Shown here: in pieces, positions 6,231-14,777 of the stretch
Position numbering within the stretch: the stretch's first letter is position 1
Layout: each line of letters begins with the position of its first letter
Source: Baffinella frigidus
Taxonomy: Eukaryota > Cryptophyceae > Cryptomonadales > Baffinellaceae
DNA length: 21,919 bases
Reading direction: 5' to 3'
Assembly: GCA_026770585.1 (NCBI GenBank)
Contig: MU646319.1
Location: forward strand, 1,012,541 to 1,034,459
Notes under the pieces: generated by a model
The model's input: the letters and a program-made list of their open reading frames with translations, nothing else
Told to the model about the DNA's origin: nothing
Database searches by the model: none
Made by a program: the position numbers and the translations under genes

Positions 6231-7578
6231 CTACCACAACAACAGTACCTCAAAGCGCGGCGCCTCAGTGAGATCCCCAAGCCCCCCCGTCCTGAACCCC
6301 CCGCCCCCCCCCCCCCTCCCCCCCGCAATGAGCCCATCCCAATCCGTCCCAATCGCACAGCCCGCCACGGAGGGGTCAGCGCCCCACCGGACGTGGGGGC
6401 CCCAGGTGTAGGGGGAGGGTTCGTCTTCTACGGCAGTGATCTGCACGGCGGCGCAGCTGGTGCTCCCCTCCGCGGAGTCAGCGCCCGCGGGACACACCGT
6501 GCAGCCGTACGGGGACGCGACCTCGCCCGTGCCCCTGCCCGTCGAGGAGTAGGTCCCTGCGGGGCAGTGGCGCAGCCCGCAGTTGTCGCAGTTGCCCGCG
6601 TCAACGCGGTACCCGTTGTAGGATCCGTAGAGGTAGCAGTTTCCTTTCCAGCCAGTGCAGTAGCCGCCGCCCGCGGAGGAGCACACGCCGCAACCTGCAC
6701 CGCAAAAGGCGAGATGCTTGAAACACACCGCGATTATCCGGGTTGGTGTTCGCCTATGGCGGGAGCTCGGAAAACTCAATGGGCCTCACCGATGTGGTTG
6801 GTGGAGCCGCAGCTGCCCGAGATGTCCGAGGCGCTGGCGCGGCACCCCTCATACTTGCAGTCATCGTGCGACGTACACCTGGGGGGGCGCGAGGGGCAGC
6901 TCAGAACACGATCTGTCTACTTGGGCGGAGCAGTTTGGTGAGACAAGGCTCTTTCCCGCTCCAAAGTTGACGGGTTTGTATCACGCACCCAGCATGTCAA
7001 CTTGAGAATACGCAGCCACGACAACAGAGGCAGAGCTACGACTTGGAAGTGAGCGTGGGCATTCTGAGCATTCTGAGCGGGAGGGCTTACCTCTGGAGAT
7101 TGAGGATCGCGCCGGGAGCTGGCGTGGCGGATTCTTCCAGCGGCGGTGGGGAGGTCGTCTGGAAGGTGCAGTTCACGCTGCCCTCCACCGAGTCACCCCC
7201 CGCGGGACACACCGTGCAGCCGTACGGGGACGCGACCTCGCCCGTGCCCTTGCCCGACTCGGAGTAGGTCCCCGCAGGGCAGAGGCGCGGCCCGCAGTTG
7301 TCGCAGTTGCCCGCGTCGAGGCGCTTCGACCCGTAGTATCCGTAGAGGTAGCAGTTTCCTTTCCACCAGGTGCAGTAGCCGCCGCCCGCGGAGGAGCACA
7401 CGCCGCATGATTTGTGGTTGGTGGTGCCGCAGCTGCCCGAGACGTCCGAGGCGCCGGCGCGGCACCCCTCATACTTGCAGTCTTCGTGCGTCTCACACCT
7501 CTGCATATTCAATGCGGACACCTCGCCGAGGGCGAGGACGAAGAGGCAGGCGACGAGCACCACGCAGCGCGGCGTCAT
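6231..7578 (-). CDS. Secreted Cys-rich protein with two tandem modules (three exons)
   Basis: Exon 1 (7578-7091) begins with a signal peptide (MTPRCVVLVACLFVLALGEV then SA). It then carries a module QRCETHEDCKYEGCR...SCGTTNHKSCGVCSSAGG, GGYCTWWKGNCYLYG, DAGNCDNCGPRLCPAGTYSE and GCTVCPAGGDSVEGSVNC. The exon ends CAGAG/GTAAGC. Exon 2 (6878-6790) and exon 3 (6694-6231) repeat the same module: RCTSHDDCKYEGCR...SCGSTNHIG/CGVCSSAGGGYCTGWKG and onward, ending CPAGADSAEGSTSC. Both introns are GT-AG (212 and 95 nt) and phases close exactly, giving 346 residues. Another in-frame ATG lies 13 codons upstream (7617), but the nearer one puts the signal peptide at the N terminus. The CPAGTYS...C..CPAG.....GS..C pattern resembles the ephrin-receptor-like/GCC2-GCC3 type of TNFR/EGF-like repeat, so an extracellular structural or binding role is inferred. 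The tail after the second module (AAVQITAVEDEPSPYTWGPH...) is low-complexity. A donor there (GCC/GTAGAAG) may splice on to the lectin exons instead of stopping at 6231. Confidence 0.8.
6746..6774 (-). repeat. GAGCTCCC-family repeat core inside an intron
   Basis: Within the 95-nt intron 6789-6695 of the Cys-rich gene the sense strand reads ttttcCGAGCTCCCGCCATA then GGCGAACACC, matching the core of the dispersed repeat (GAGCTCCCAACATAGGCGGA, CACC). The intron is thus partly made of a copy of this repeat. Confidence 0.6.
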
Positions 7579-8350
7579 CTCGACGGAGGTGTGGTGTGTT
7601 GCCGCAAGTACCTGCATTTCGCCACTGGTTATGAGGAGCCTGATGTGCGGGCTGAGCTTGCAGGGGCACTTGCCATGAGCCTGGTGTGCGGGTTGACGGG
7701 ACAGAGACGAGGCGTGGACCTGTGGGCCAGGTGGGTGGGCGGGCAGGGAGAAGGTTGGTGGGCGGGCAGGGAATGGGCATAGTCACGTGTGGTGCGAGCG
7801 CGGGCGCGGACGCTGGGGACGTGGGCAGCACCTTCTCGGTCGGGAAGGTTTGGTTTCGTTGATTTTGGTAAATCATGGAATTTAGTCAACTTCCTGCGAA
7901 CAGAAAAAAGATTTTTTGCGAACAGAAAAAAGAATTGGGCCTGGTCAGGTTATTCAAAAGTCAACTCTCTGAAGAAAAAGAAGAGAACATCCTCAAATGT
8001 TGACATTCTTGCTCGGAATACTCCGTCACGTGACCTCCTTACCCCACACAATAACCCCTTTGCCTCAAGGGACTTATCCATGCTCAGGTCTAAGGTTATT
8101 TGACCAGAACAAGGTCAGAACAAGCTGTCTATCACCCCGGCAGGATTTTAGAATCAATTTTAAAATTTGCAAGGCCTCCCAAAAATGCAGAACCCGGGAT
8201 GGTCGAGGGAAGTGCTGAACAAGGCCATCAGGTGCTCCCCAGCTGCACCGGAAGCTTGCGCAGCGATTCTGAGCCGCTGAAAGGGGCGCGCGCGCGCACG
8301 CACCACGGTACCACACGGTGAGCGAATGCTCCTATTTTGAGCAGCTGGTA
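7579..8350. other. Upstream region of the Cys-rich gene, no gene recognised
   Basis: Bases 7690-7790 are G-rich low complexity (gggcgggcagggagaagg) on the + strand. Bases 7895-7934 contain a direct repeat of 'gcgaacagaaaaaagA'. An alternating gcgcgcgcgcgc tract lies near 8285-8298. No exon or RNA gene was recognised. The minus-strand promoter of the Cys-rich gene should lie here, but I could not identify a specific element. Confidence 0.4.
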
Positions 8351-8363
8351 AATTTAGAAACCC

Positions 8364-8395
8364 GCGCACCGGGGGCCGCAAAGCCCCCGGTGCGC
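8364..8395. other. Perfect 13-bp GC-rich hairpin
   Basis: Stem gcgcaccgggggc (8364-8376) pairs with gcccccggtgcgc (8383-8395) around the loop cgcaaa. It is the first of five strong hairpins in 450 bp upstream of the retrotransposon frames. It is not followed by a T-run, and nothing indicates a bacterial-type terminator. Confidence 0.85.
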
Positions 8396-8488
8396 TGAAG
8401 ACGACACCTCGCAGCCGGCAACAGTAGCACCGAACGGTGCTGTAGCCAAAGCGCGACCCTGCGGGGGCCGGAACAGCTCCGGCCACCT

Positions 8489-8518
8489 CACTCCTGCACG
8501 CTCTGGCGTGCAGGAGTG
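8489..8518. other. Perfect 13-bp hairpin with tetraloop
   Basis: Stem cactcctgcacgc (8489-8501) pairs with gcgtgcaggagtg (8506-8518) around loop TCTG. A 7-bp hairpin ggccgga/tccggcc (8466-8472/8478-8484) lies immediately before it, and another, agcaccg/cggtgct, at 8426-8441. Confidence 0.85.
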
Positions 8519-8777
8519 ACGCATGTCACCACTGGACAGCCCCCTAGAACTCAGCTTGCATGCGCGCACCATCATCTGCCGCGCTGATAACACTGCACAG
8601 AAAGGGAAATGGCACCGGGCACGCTGGAAACACACCGCCAACAGCTCCCAGACTCCACACGGAAAAGGCGCCAAAATAGCTTGCAAGCCCAACCTGCCGC
8701 ACGCAACCGCACAACACTCTGTGCTGCTAGGACACCTGCGGAGAGCAGTCAAAGCACAGAAAACTGCACGGTGGGCC

Positions 8778-8810
8778 GAGTGTGACAAATTCCTGGAGTT
8801 TGTCACACTC
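8778..8810. other. Perfect 12-bp hairpin
   Basis: Stem gagtgtgacaaa (8778-8789) pairs with tttgtcacactc (8799-8810) around a 9-nt loop. It is the last of the hairpin series, 44 bp before the tandem repeats at 8854. Confidence 0.85.
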
Positions 8811-8853
8811 CTGCTCTGGCTGTTCCCACTATTACGAGTGACGATTTCGAATC

Positions 8854-8947
8854 CTCTCCTCAAGAGTGATGACTTTGTGTCCTCTCCTCACAGTGACAAC
8901 GTTGTGTCCTCTCCTGAAACGAGTGATGACTTTGTATCCTCTCCTCC
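8854..8947 (+). repeat. About 3.4 tandem copies of a 28-30-bp unit
   Basis: The unit is TCCTCTCCTCAAGAGTGATG followed by ACTTTGTG, repeated with point changes and small indels, ending with a partial unit. It lies in the presumed leader of the retrotransposon. Confidence 0.8.
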
Positions 8948-9002
8948 CCGGAAACTCGTTCTCGGAACAGTTATCCACCCCAACACGTTTTCGAAACGGT
9001 TG

Positions 9003-9150
9003 GGGACGAGTGACGGCCATGGGCCCCCTCCTCACAGAGTGACGGCCGCGGGCCCCCTCCTCACACGAGTAGCGCCCTCGGGGTCGCTGGCACGAGTAGC
9101 GTCCTTGGGGCCGCTCGTTACACAAGTGACGTCCTTGGGGCTGCTTGTCA
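9003..9150 (+). repeat. Tandem repeats GAGTGACGGCC.. and GAGTAGCG/GTGACGTCCTTGGGG..
   Basis: Two units of gagtgacggcc[ag][tc]gggccccctcctcac are followed by three related units, gagtagcgccctcggggtcg, gagtagcgtccttggggccg and agtgacgtccttggggctgc. This is part of the retrotransposon leader. Confidence 0.75.
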
Positions 9151-9254
9151 AAACAAAATATGATCCGCTCCAGACTCTGCAAAAAACTCGAACCTCGAAC
9201 ATGAAACGTTTCACTTACAAATTGAGCAAACCGTGAGCCGATGATACATCGCTG

Positions 9255-10058
9255 GTGCGCTCGAGTCACCCTCTAAGCCGGTCATGGACTGCTTGGGTGG
9301 CTCAGGGACACCCTCTAAGCCGGTCATGGACTGCCTGGGTGTCTCTCTCTCGGCCGTCGCGCCAGTCTCAAACCTTCTCTCGATTCTCCAAGAACCAGCC
9401 AAATGGCCTCAACCTCTTCCAACGCTATGAGTTGCGCCGTACAAATCCTGGTCGCCAAACCCCCACCGAAACCTTTATTCCCACAGACCCGAAACTATCC
9501 ACAACTTTTCACCACATGCCAGAAAGGATCCCGGACAAACACCCTCCAAAGCGCGCCCCTCAATCACGCACTGCAATAACAGCCTCACGGATAGACTACT
9601 ACACAGAAACATCTCAAGAACTACCACACCCTCTTCAACATAGAACAACACTATACACAGACCTACTCTTTTCGGATTCTATTGTGGGCCAAAACCTGCG
9701 ACCAATGACGGAAGAACCTCCTAAAACCCAAACTGAACCACCGCCCAACCCTCCCCCACAGTCGATTTACTCAAACATTCTCCTGACATGTTCCTCCGGC
9801 TGGGAATTCCCACAGAAAACCGAGATGCCTGTTCTAACCGGAACGAGAACCCACAACCTCCGCGCACAAGCTAGAGCCCTTTTCCCACCAGACACCAACA
9901 GCACACCTCCCCAGTGCTCCAAATACACCCCCCCCGCGCTTTTACGCACCACCATTCTGATAATGGCCCTTTGGCCTCTGCACAACCAAAAATCCCCAAA
10001 CCTCGAATCACTGGATCGCTCCCCGCACCCGCGCGCTACAAAAGCCCCCGATCCCTGA
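9255..10058 (+). CDS. Retrotransposon ORF1-like open frame, unrecognised
   Basis: An uninterrupted 267-codon frame in the C-rich block. The first residues are encoded by a tandem repeat (HPLSRSWTAWV twice, from a 39-bp unit at 9268-9350). The remainder is Pro/Thr/Gln-rich and hydrophilic, with no recognisable domain or zinc knuckle. The frame ends at TGA (10056), and several more stops follow before the next open section in the same frame. Position upstream of a protease/endonuclease frame suggests ORF1, but I cannot identify the fold. The first codon of the frame as given is not shown to be the real start. Confidence 0.35.
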   Translation: MRSSHPLSRSWTAWVAQGHPLSRSWTAWVSLSRPSRQSQTFSRFSKNQPNGLNLFQRYELRRTNPGRQTPTETFIPTDPKLSTTFHHMPERIPDKHPPKRAPQSRTAITASRIDYYTETSQELPHPLQHRTTLYTDLLFSDSIVGQNLRPMTEEPPKTQTEPPPNPPPQSIYSNILLTCSSGWEFPQKTEMPVLTGTRTHNLRAQARALFPPDTNSTPPQCSKYTPPALLRTTILIMALWPLHNQKSPNLESLDRSPHPRATKAPDP

Positions 10059-10118
10059 GCCCAAAATACCTAAAGGACCTAAACAACCCAAAATGGTGGC
10101 CTACCCGAGGACAGATGA

Positions 10119-11231
10119 TGCGTGCACCTCCACAGTGCTTCTGCTCAAACAGACTTCGAGCCTCCACAAGAACCTGGGCATGGAACAGACGCTACTCTCG
10201 CCTCCTACGCATGCTTCCCCAACAATACCAAAATCTCAGCTACCCCCCCCCCCCCCCCCCCCCCNNNNNNNNNNCCCCAGATAATGACCCCCCCTACAGT
10301 TCTTCCCCCCACAACCTTATCCCCACCCCACCAAAACCCACCCACACATCCCGCAACTCCCCTCCAACTCTACGGAGGAGGGGGGTCAGAATCTTTCACC
10401 CTGCAACACACAACTCCCTCACAACAAAAGCCCACACACTACCTCTCAAATACTGACATCCACAAAGCCCTCCAATTGTCCCTCCAATCACCCACTCCTC
10501 ACATCCCTCCTATGAACAGCGCGTGTCTTATTCTCCCTTATTCCAAACCAACCATCCACGACGCCACTACCCATAATTTATTCACATCTTCCCTAACAAC
10601 ATGCGCCTTACCAATCCTCCTATACACCCACGAAAATCACCACTGGTTTTCCACCTGCCTAATCCACGACCAACACGGACGTATGCATGCCTTTTGCAAA
10701 AATTCCTGCCCAACACCCGACAGCACTATTAACAACCTCCAATCAGCGCTCCAACGCAGCTACCCCGAATCCGATGTACACATACACATTCACCAGGACC
10801 CCCCCCACCGCAACACTTACCAAACCGATCTGCACTCCTGGGGAGCGTTCGCCGTCGCAAACCTACTCCAAATCGCCCAACTCATCACTCAACAAGGCTC
10901 AGAGTCCCTCCTCCTTGGATTTCAGAACCTATTTTTCCCCAACTCCGAGGAGCTTCAACAACTCCTCCCCGATATAACCCCCCAGACCACCTCAAAATGG
11001 CAAGACACAAAACCCCTTGACTACAACCTGCCTCTCGTATACGGCGGACACCCCCCAAACCACAAACAACCCCACACACAAACTGACAACCACCTAACAG
11101 ACAACACAACGCCCCCCAATTCCCCACCACAAGAATCTTCAGTAACCCTACAAAGCCCTCGCCCCACCAACCCCACACCACCCAAAAAACACAAAACGGC
11201 AACATCGATCATGGCCCCCAACCCTAATTAA
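10119..11231 (+). pseudogene. Retrotransposon frame with Ulp1-like protease-like segment
   Basis: A Pro/Thr/Gln-rich start containing the N gap is followed from about 10510 by a globular segment: 'ALPILLYTHENHHWF', 'LIHDQHGRMHAFCKN' and, near 10816-10875, 'YQTDLHSWGAFAVANLLQ'. The order (hydrophobic strand, H-W, D, then Q....[C]G-aromatic-A) resembles Ulp1/C48 cysteine peptidases. The position just before Gly, expected to be the nucleophilic Cys, is Trp (codon TGG, one base from TGC/TGT). A cysteine protease domain in some algal LINEs is established, but this match is by eye only. The frame ends at TAA (11229) and continues in the same frame into the endonuclease, so the stop may be a C-to-T mutation of CAA. 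Confidence 0.45.
10265..10274. other. Assembly gap (10 N) inside a poly-C tract
   Basis: A run of more than 20 C is followed by 10 N and four more C. On the + strand the tract encodes poly-Pro in the retrotransposon frame. The true length is unknown, so frame continuity across it cannot be trusted. Confidence 0.95.
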
Positions 11232-11879
11232 CAACCAAAACCATCTTCCTCCTCCCCACAAAAAGGACCAGCCCCCAAACCGCCACCCGAACGCTCTCTC
11301 AGATCCACAAATGTCAACCCACTACTAGAAAATAAAGGATGGCACCTCGCAGAACAAACAGAACAAGAAGCTGAATAAGGCCTCCGTCAGTTCTGCTCCA
11401 CCCAATCCAAAACCCTAAACGAATCACTGGATGACGAACCAGTACACGTGGAATCAAGCTTTGTTGAAGACTGGCCAATCAACGAAACACACCCCTCCCC
11501 ACCGAAAACACCACACGACCTCTTCGAAATACTGGGTGGCATTTATGGAGACTCAACAGACGTACTGACGCACCCTCTCCCTGCAAACAAACAAAAAGAA
11601 AACCCCTCATCAAAAGCAGCATCTTTCAAAGTATGCCTAAACAATATCGGTGGCGACTGCAACCCTGTACACGCTAACGGCTGGAAGAAAACACACAGCC
11701 GTTTTAAATACTTCTCAAAACTCGTCGACCAAGGCCTCGCTGACGTAGCAATCCTAACTGAAGCCCACCTCGACTCCAACAGAGTCCGCACTTGCCAATC
11801 CTTCTGCAGATCCACAAATACACAACTCCACGCCGTTGGCTGCGGAACCTCAACCGCCACCTCAAACGCAGTACCCTAA
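11232..11879 (+). pseudogene. LINE AP-endonuclease domain, N-terminal part, truncated
   Basis: Same reading frame as the preceding segment, with one more in-frame TAA at about 11376. From 11622 the peptide reads FKVCLNNIGGDCNPV, then a helix HSRFKYFSKLVDQGL, then ADVAILTEAHLDSNRV. This is the start of an exonuclease-endonuclease-phosphatase fold as in LINE ORF2: the Asn of 'LNNIGG' and the Glu of 'LTEAHL' match the catalytic Asn and Glu of APE-type enzymes. After TSNAV the frame runs into CCCTAAA repeats and stops at once. The catalytic Asp/His motifs, the reverse transcriptase and everything downstream are missing, so this copy is dead. Confidence 0.7.
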
Positions 11880-12656
11880 ACCCTAAACCCTAAACCCTAA
11901 ACCCTAAACCTTAAACCCTAATACCTCCAACCCTCAACCCTCAACCCTCAACCCTAAACCCTGAACTCTAAACTCCAAACCCAAAACCCGAAATCCTTAA
12001 CCTTACTCCCTCAACCAGGTCGTGGATCAAATCAGACATCCCCGCAGGACAGTTCTCGTTCGCGGTTAACCCTACACCCTACACCCTACGCCCTACACCC
12101 TACACCCTACACCCTACACCTTACAACCTACATCCTACACCCTACACCCTACACCCTACACCCTACACCCTACACCCTCAACCCTACACCCTACACCCTC
12201 AACTCTGAACCCTAAACCCCAAAACCTAAAACCTCAACCCTACACCCTACACCCAACAACCCACACCCTACACCCTACACCCTAAACTCTACACCCTTAA
12301 CCATACACCCTAAATACCAAACCTTAAACCATCAACCCTACACCTTACACCCTACACCCTACACCCTACACCCTACACCCTACACCCTAAACCCTAAACC
12401 CTGAGCCCCAAACCCTGAACCCTAAACCCTAAACCCTACACCCTGCACCCTACACCCTACACCCTGAACCCTGAACCCTAAAGTCTAAACCCCACTCCCT
12501 ATACCCTACATCCTCAACCCTAAACCTAAACCCTAACCCCAAAAATCCTGAACCTTGACCCCTCAACACTACACCCTATACCCCCAACCCCAAATCCTTA
12601 ACCCTCAACCCTACACCCTACACCCTCAACCCTGCACCCTACACCCGAAACCCTAT
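11874..12656 (+). repeat. Telomere-like array, CCCTAAA to CCCTACA
   Basis: The array starts with five perfect CCCTAAA units (11874-11908), then becomes a mixture. CCCTACA dominates at about 12069-12190 and 12340-12390, with CCCTCAA, CCCTGAA and CCCCAAA units interspersed. The heptamer register is kept over long stretches while position 6 changes. Orientation is C-strand on +. Confidence 0.95.
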
Positions 12657-12928
12657 CCTTTATGTGCCTGCGACGTCCTGAGACGTCAAAAGGCTCAAAT
12701 GTCAACTTTGGCATTTTTTAATTAGGCCGCCTCTTAATGGAAAATTATGAAAAAAACACCAGCTTGTCAGGCTCGCTAAGCTGAACAAATTGAGAAATTG
12801 GTGCTCAATGAATTGAGAAATTCCTGATTTATGAGACCCGGAAAACCGTCCTCCGCTAAATTGGAATCCCTAGACCTGATTCCTGCTAAAAAAAAAGATC
12901 ACGTACCTTTTTCGGCAGATAAGGGATA
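12657..12928. other. Unique AT-rich island inside the telomere-like array
   Basis: About 270 bp with no heptamers. It has the palindrome gacgtc-ctga-gacgtc (12672-12687), T- and A-runs, and two copies of aattgagaaatt about 24 bp apart. No coding potential was seen. It could be an inserted short element, but I found no terminal repeats. Confidence 0.7.
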
Positions 12929-14545
12929 CCCTAAATCCTAAATCCCAAAATCACAAACCTAAGCCCCAAACCCTTCACACCCTACACCATACACACTAAA
13001 CCTTATACCCTGACCCCCACATCCTAAACCATACACCCTAAACCCTACACCCCACACCTTACACCCTAAACTCTAAACCCTAGACCCTAAACACTACACC
13101 CTAAACTCCAAACCCTCAACCCTCAACCTACACCCTATACCCTAAACCCCAAACCCTAAACCCCTGAACCTAAACCCCAAACCCTAAACCCTAAACCTTG
13201 AACCCTAATCCCTACACTCTCAACCCTAAACTCTACACCCCAGACCCTAAACACTACACCCTGAACCCTAAACCCTAAATTCTAAACCCCAAAACCTAAA
13301 CCCCAAACTCTGCACCCTGCACCCTGCACCCTAAATCCTATACCCCAAAACCCTAAACCCTAAACACCACGCCCTCAACCCGCAACCCTCAACCCGCAAC
13401 CCTCAACCCTAAAACCTCAAACCTACACCCTAAACTGTACACCCTCAACCCCACCCCACCCCCTGCACCCTACACCCTACACCCTGCACCCCACACCCTA
13501 CACCCTGAGCTCTTAACCCTCAACCCTCAACCCAAAAATTTAAATCCTAGAACCTCAACACTACAACCTAAACCCCAACCACCAAACCCTTAACCCTCAA
13601 CCTTACAACCTACACCCTCAACCCTGCATCCTTCATCCTAAACCCCAAACCCTAAAACCCAAACCCTAAACCCCACAACCTAAAACCTCAACCCCAAACC
13701 CTACACACCCTACACCCTAAAACACTAAACCCTACACCCTAACCCCTTCACCCTACACCCTACACCCCAAACCCTTAACCCTAAACCCTACACCCTACAC
13801 CCTCAACCCTGCACCCTTGAACCCTGCACCCTAAACCTTAATCCCCAAACCCCAAAAAGCTGAACCTGCACCCTAAACCCTACACCATACGCCTGCAAAA
13901 CCTAAACCCTAAACCCGAAACCCAACACCCTAAACCCTGAACCCTACACCCTACACCCCACACCATAAACTCTAAACCCTCAACCCCAAACCTTTAACCC
14001 TCAACCCTCAACCCTTCACCCCGAACCCCACACCCTAAACCCCAAACCCAAACCCTTCGCCTTGAACCCTACACCCTAAACCCCACACCCTACACACCCT
14101 ACACCCTAAACACTCAACACTGCACCTTAACCCCTACACCCTACACCCCAAACCCCAAACCCTTAACCCTGCACCCTCCACCCTGCACCCTCAACCCTGC
14201 ACCCTTGACCCCAAACCCTAAACCTTAAATCCCAACCCCAAAAATCTGAACCTGAACCCTACACCCTACACCGTACACCTGAAACCCTACACCCTACACC
14301 CTACACCCTACACCCTACACCCTACACCCTACACCCCACACCCTAAACCCTAAACCCCAAACCCTAAACCCTACAGCCTCAACCCTAAACCCTTCACCCC
14401 GAACCCTAGACCCTAAACCCCAAACCTAAACCCTTCACCCTGAACCCCACACCCCAAACCCTAAAACCTCAACCGTACACCCTACACCCTAAACACTCAA
14501 CTGTAATCCCTAAACCCTACACCTTACACCCTAATCCATACACAA
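12929..14545 (+). repeat. Degenerate telomere-like array
   Basis: About 1.6 kb of variant heptamers (CCCTAAA, CCCTACA, CCCTGCA, CCCTCAA, CCCCAAA, CCTTAAC), including a purer CCCTACA block at about 14280-14335. Higher-order repetition is visible: 'aaccccaaaccctaaaccct', 'cccttcaccccgaacccca' and 'ctgaacctgaaccctacaccctacacc'-like blocks recur about 400 bp apart. It ends at unique sequence near 14546. Confidence 0.9.
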
Positions 14546-14739
14546 TGTTGACTTAAGCCGACGCCCTGAGGCGGGCTTGTAGCTAGGAGGCTGCTGGAGG
14601 CAGGCTGCTAGTTGGCAAACGCGAAAGGGAGGGTTGTGCCATTCTTGACGGCGGGGTGGTGGCTCCGGCTGGTGCCTCGCTGTTGGGAATGGCCCCCGGG
14701 TGCTCCAAGGGTCCTCCATGCTTCGGGTGTGAGGACCCA

Positions 14740-14777
14740 GTCGATCCAACGTGCCGAGGCGGGCTCGTCCTAGACTA
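14740..14777 (+). repeat. Host-side repeat flanking the nested TIR elements
   Basis: GTCGATCCAACGTGCCGAGG then CGGGCTCGTCCTAGACTA recurs at 16784-16821 with two changes, and a partial copy (gaggcgggctcgtcttatacta) lies at 16204-16225. In two places a GTAC-family element starts right after 'AGACTAC', so the flank and element have been duplicated together. Confidence 0.8.

Larger units (their letters stand above)
8350..11873 (+). mobile_element. 5' part of a decayed non-LTR (LINE-type) retrotransposon
   Basis: The block has one composition throughout from about 9.3 kb, with a C- and A-rich, G-poor + strand quite unlike its neighbours. It holds a hairpin-rich leader, tandem repeats at 8854-8947, 9003-9150 and 9268-9350, open frames at 9255-10058 and 10119-11231, and at 11622-11873 the N-terminal part of an AP-endonuclease domain of the kind found at the start of LINE ORF2. 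No reverse transcriptase is present: the element stops in mid-endonuclease and the next base starts CCCTAAA repeats. No 3' end or target duplication can therefore be defined, and the 5' boundary is a guess. Confidence 0.65.

Noticed and set aside
5862-6941. 359-codon + strand open frame
   Set aside because: It is built from the CTGTACAAC repeat array and the antisense of the Cys-rich exons. The minus-strand reading has a conserved duplicated module and splice signals.
7146-7634. Arg/Ser-rich + strand open frame of 162 codons
   Set aside because: It is antisense to exon 1 of the Cys-rich gene; low complexity caused by high GC.
8364-8395. Rho-independent terminator
   Set aside because: A strong GC hairpin, but no T-run follows on either strand and the DNA is eukaryotic.
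11874-14545. True chromosome end
   Set aside because: Unique sequence and genes continue for 7 kb on the right and 11 kb on the left, and most units are degenerate, so it is interstitial (or an assembly join), not a terminus.
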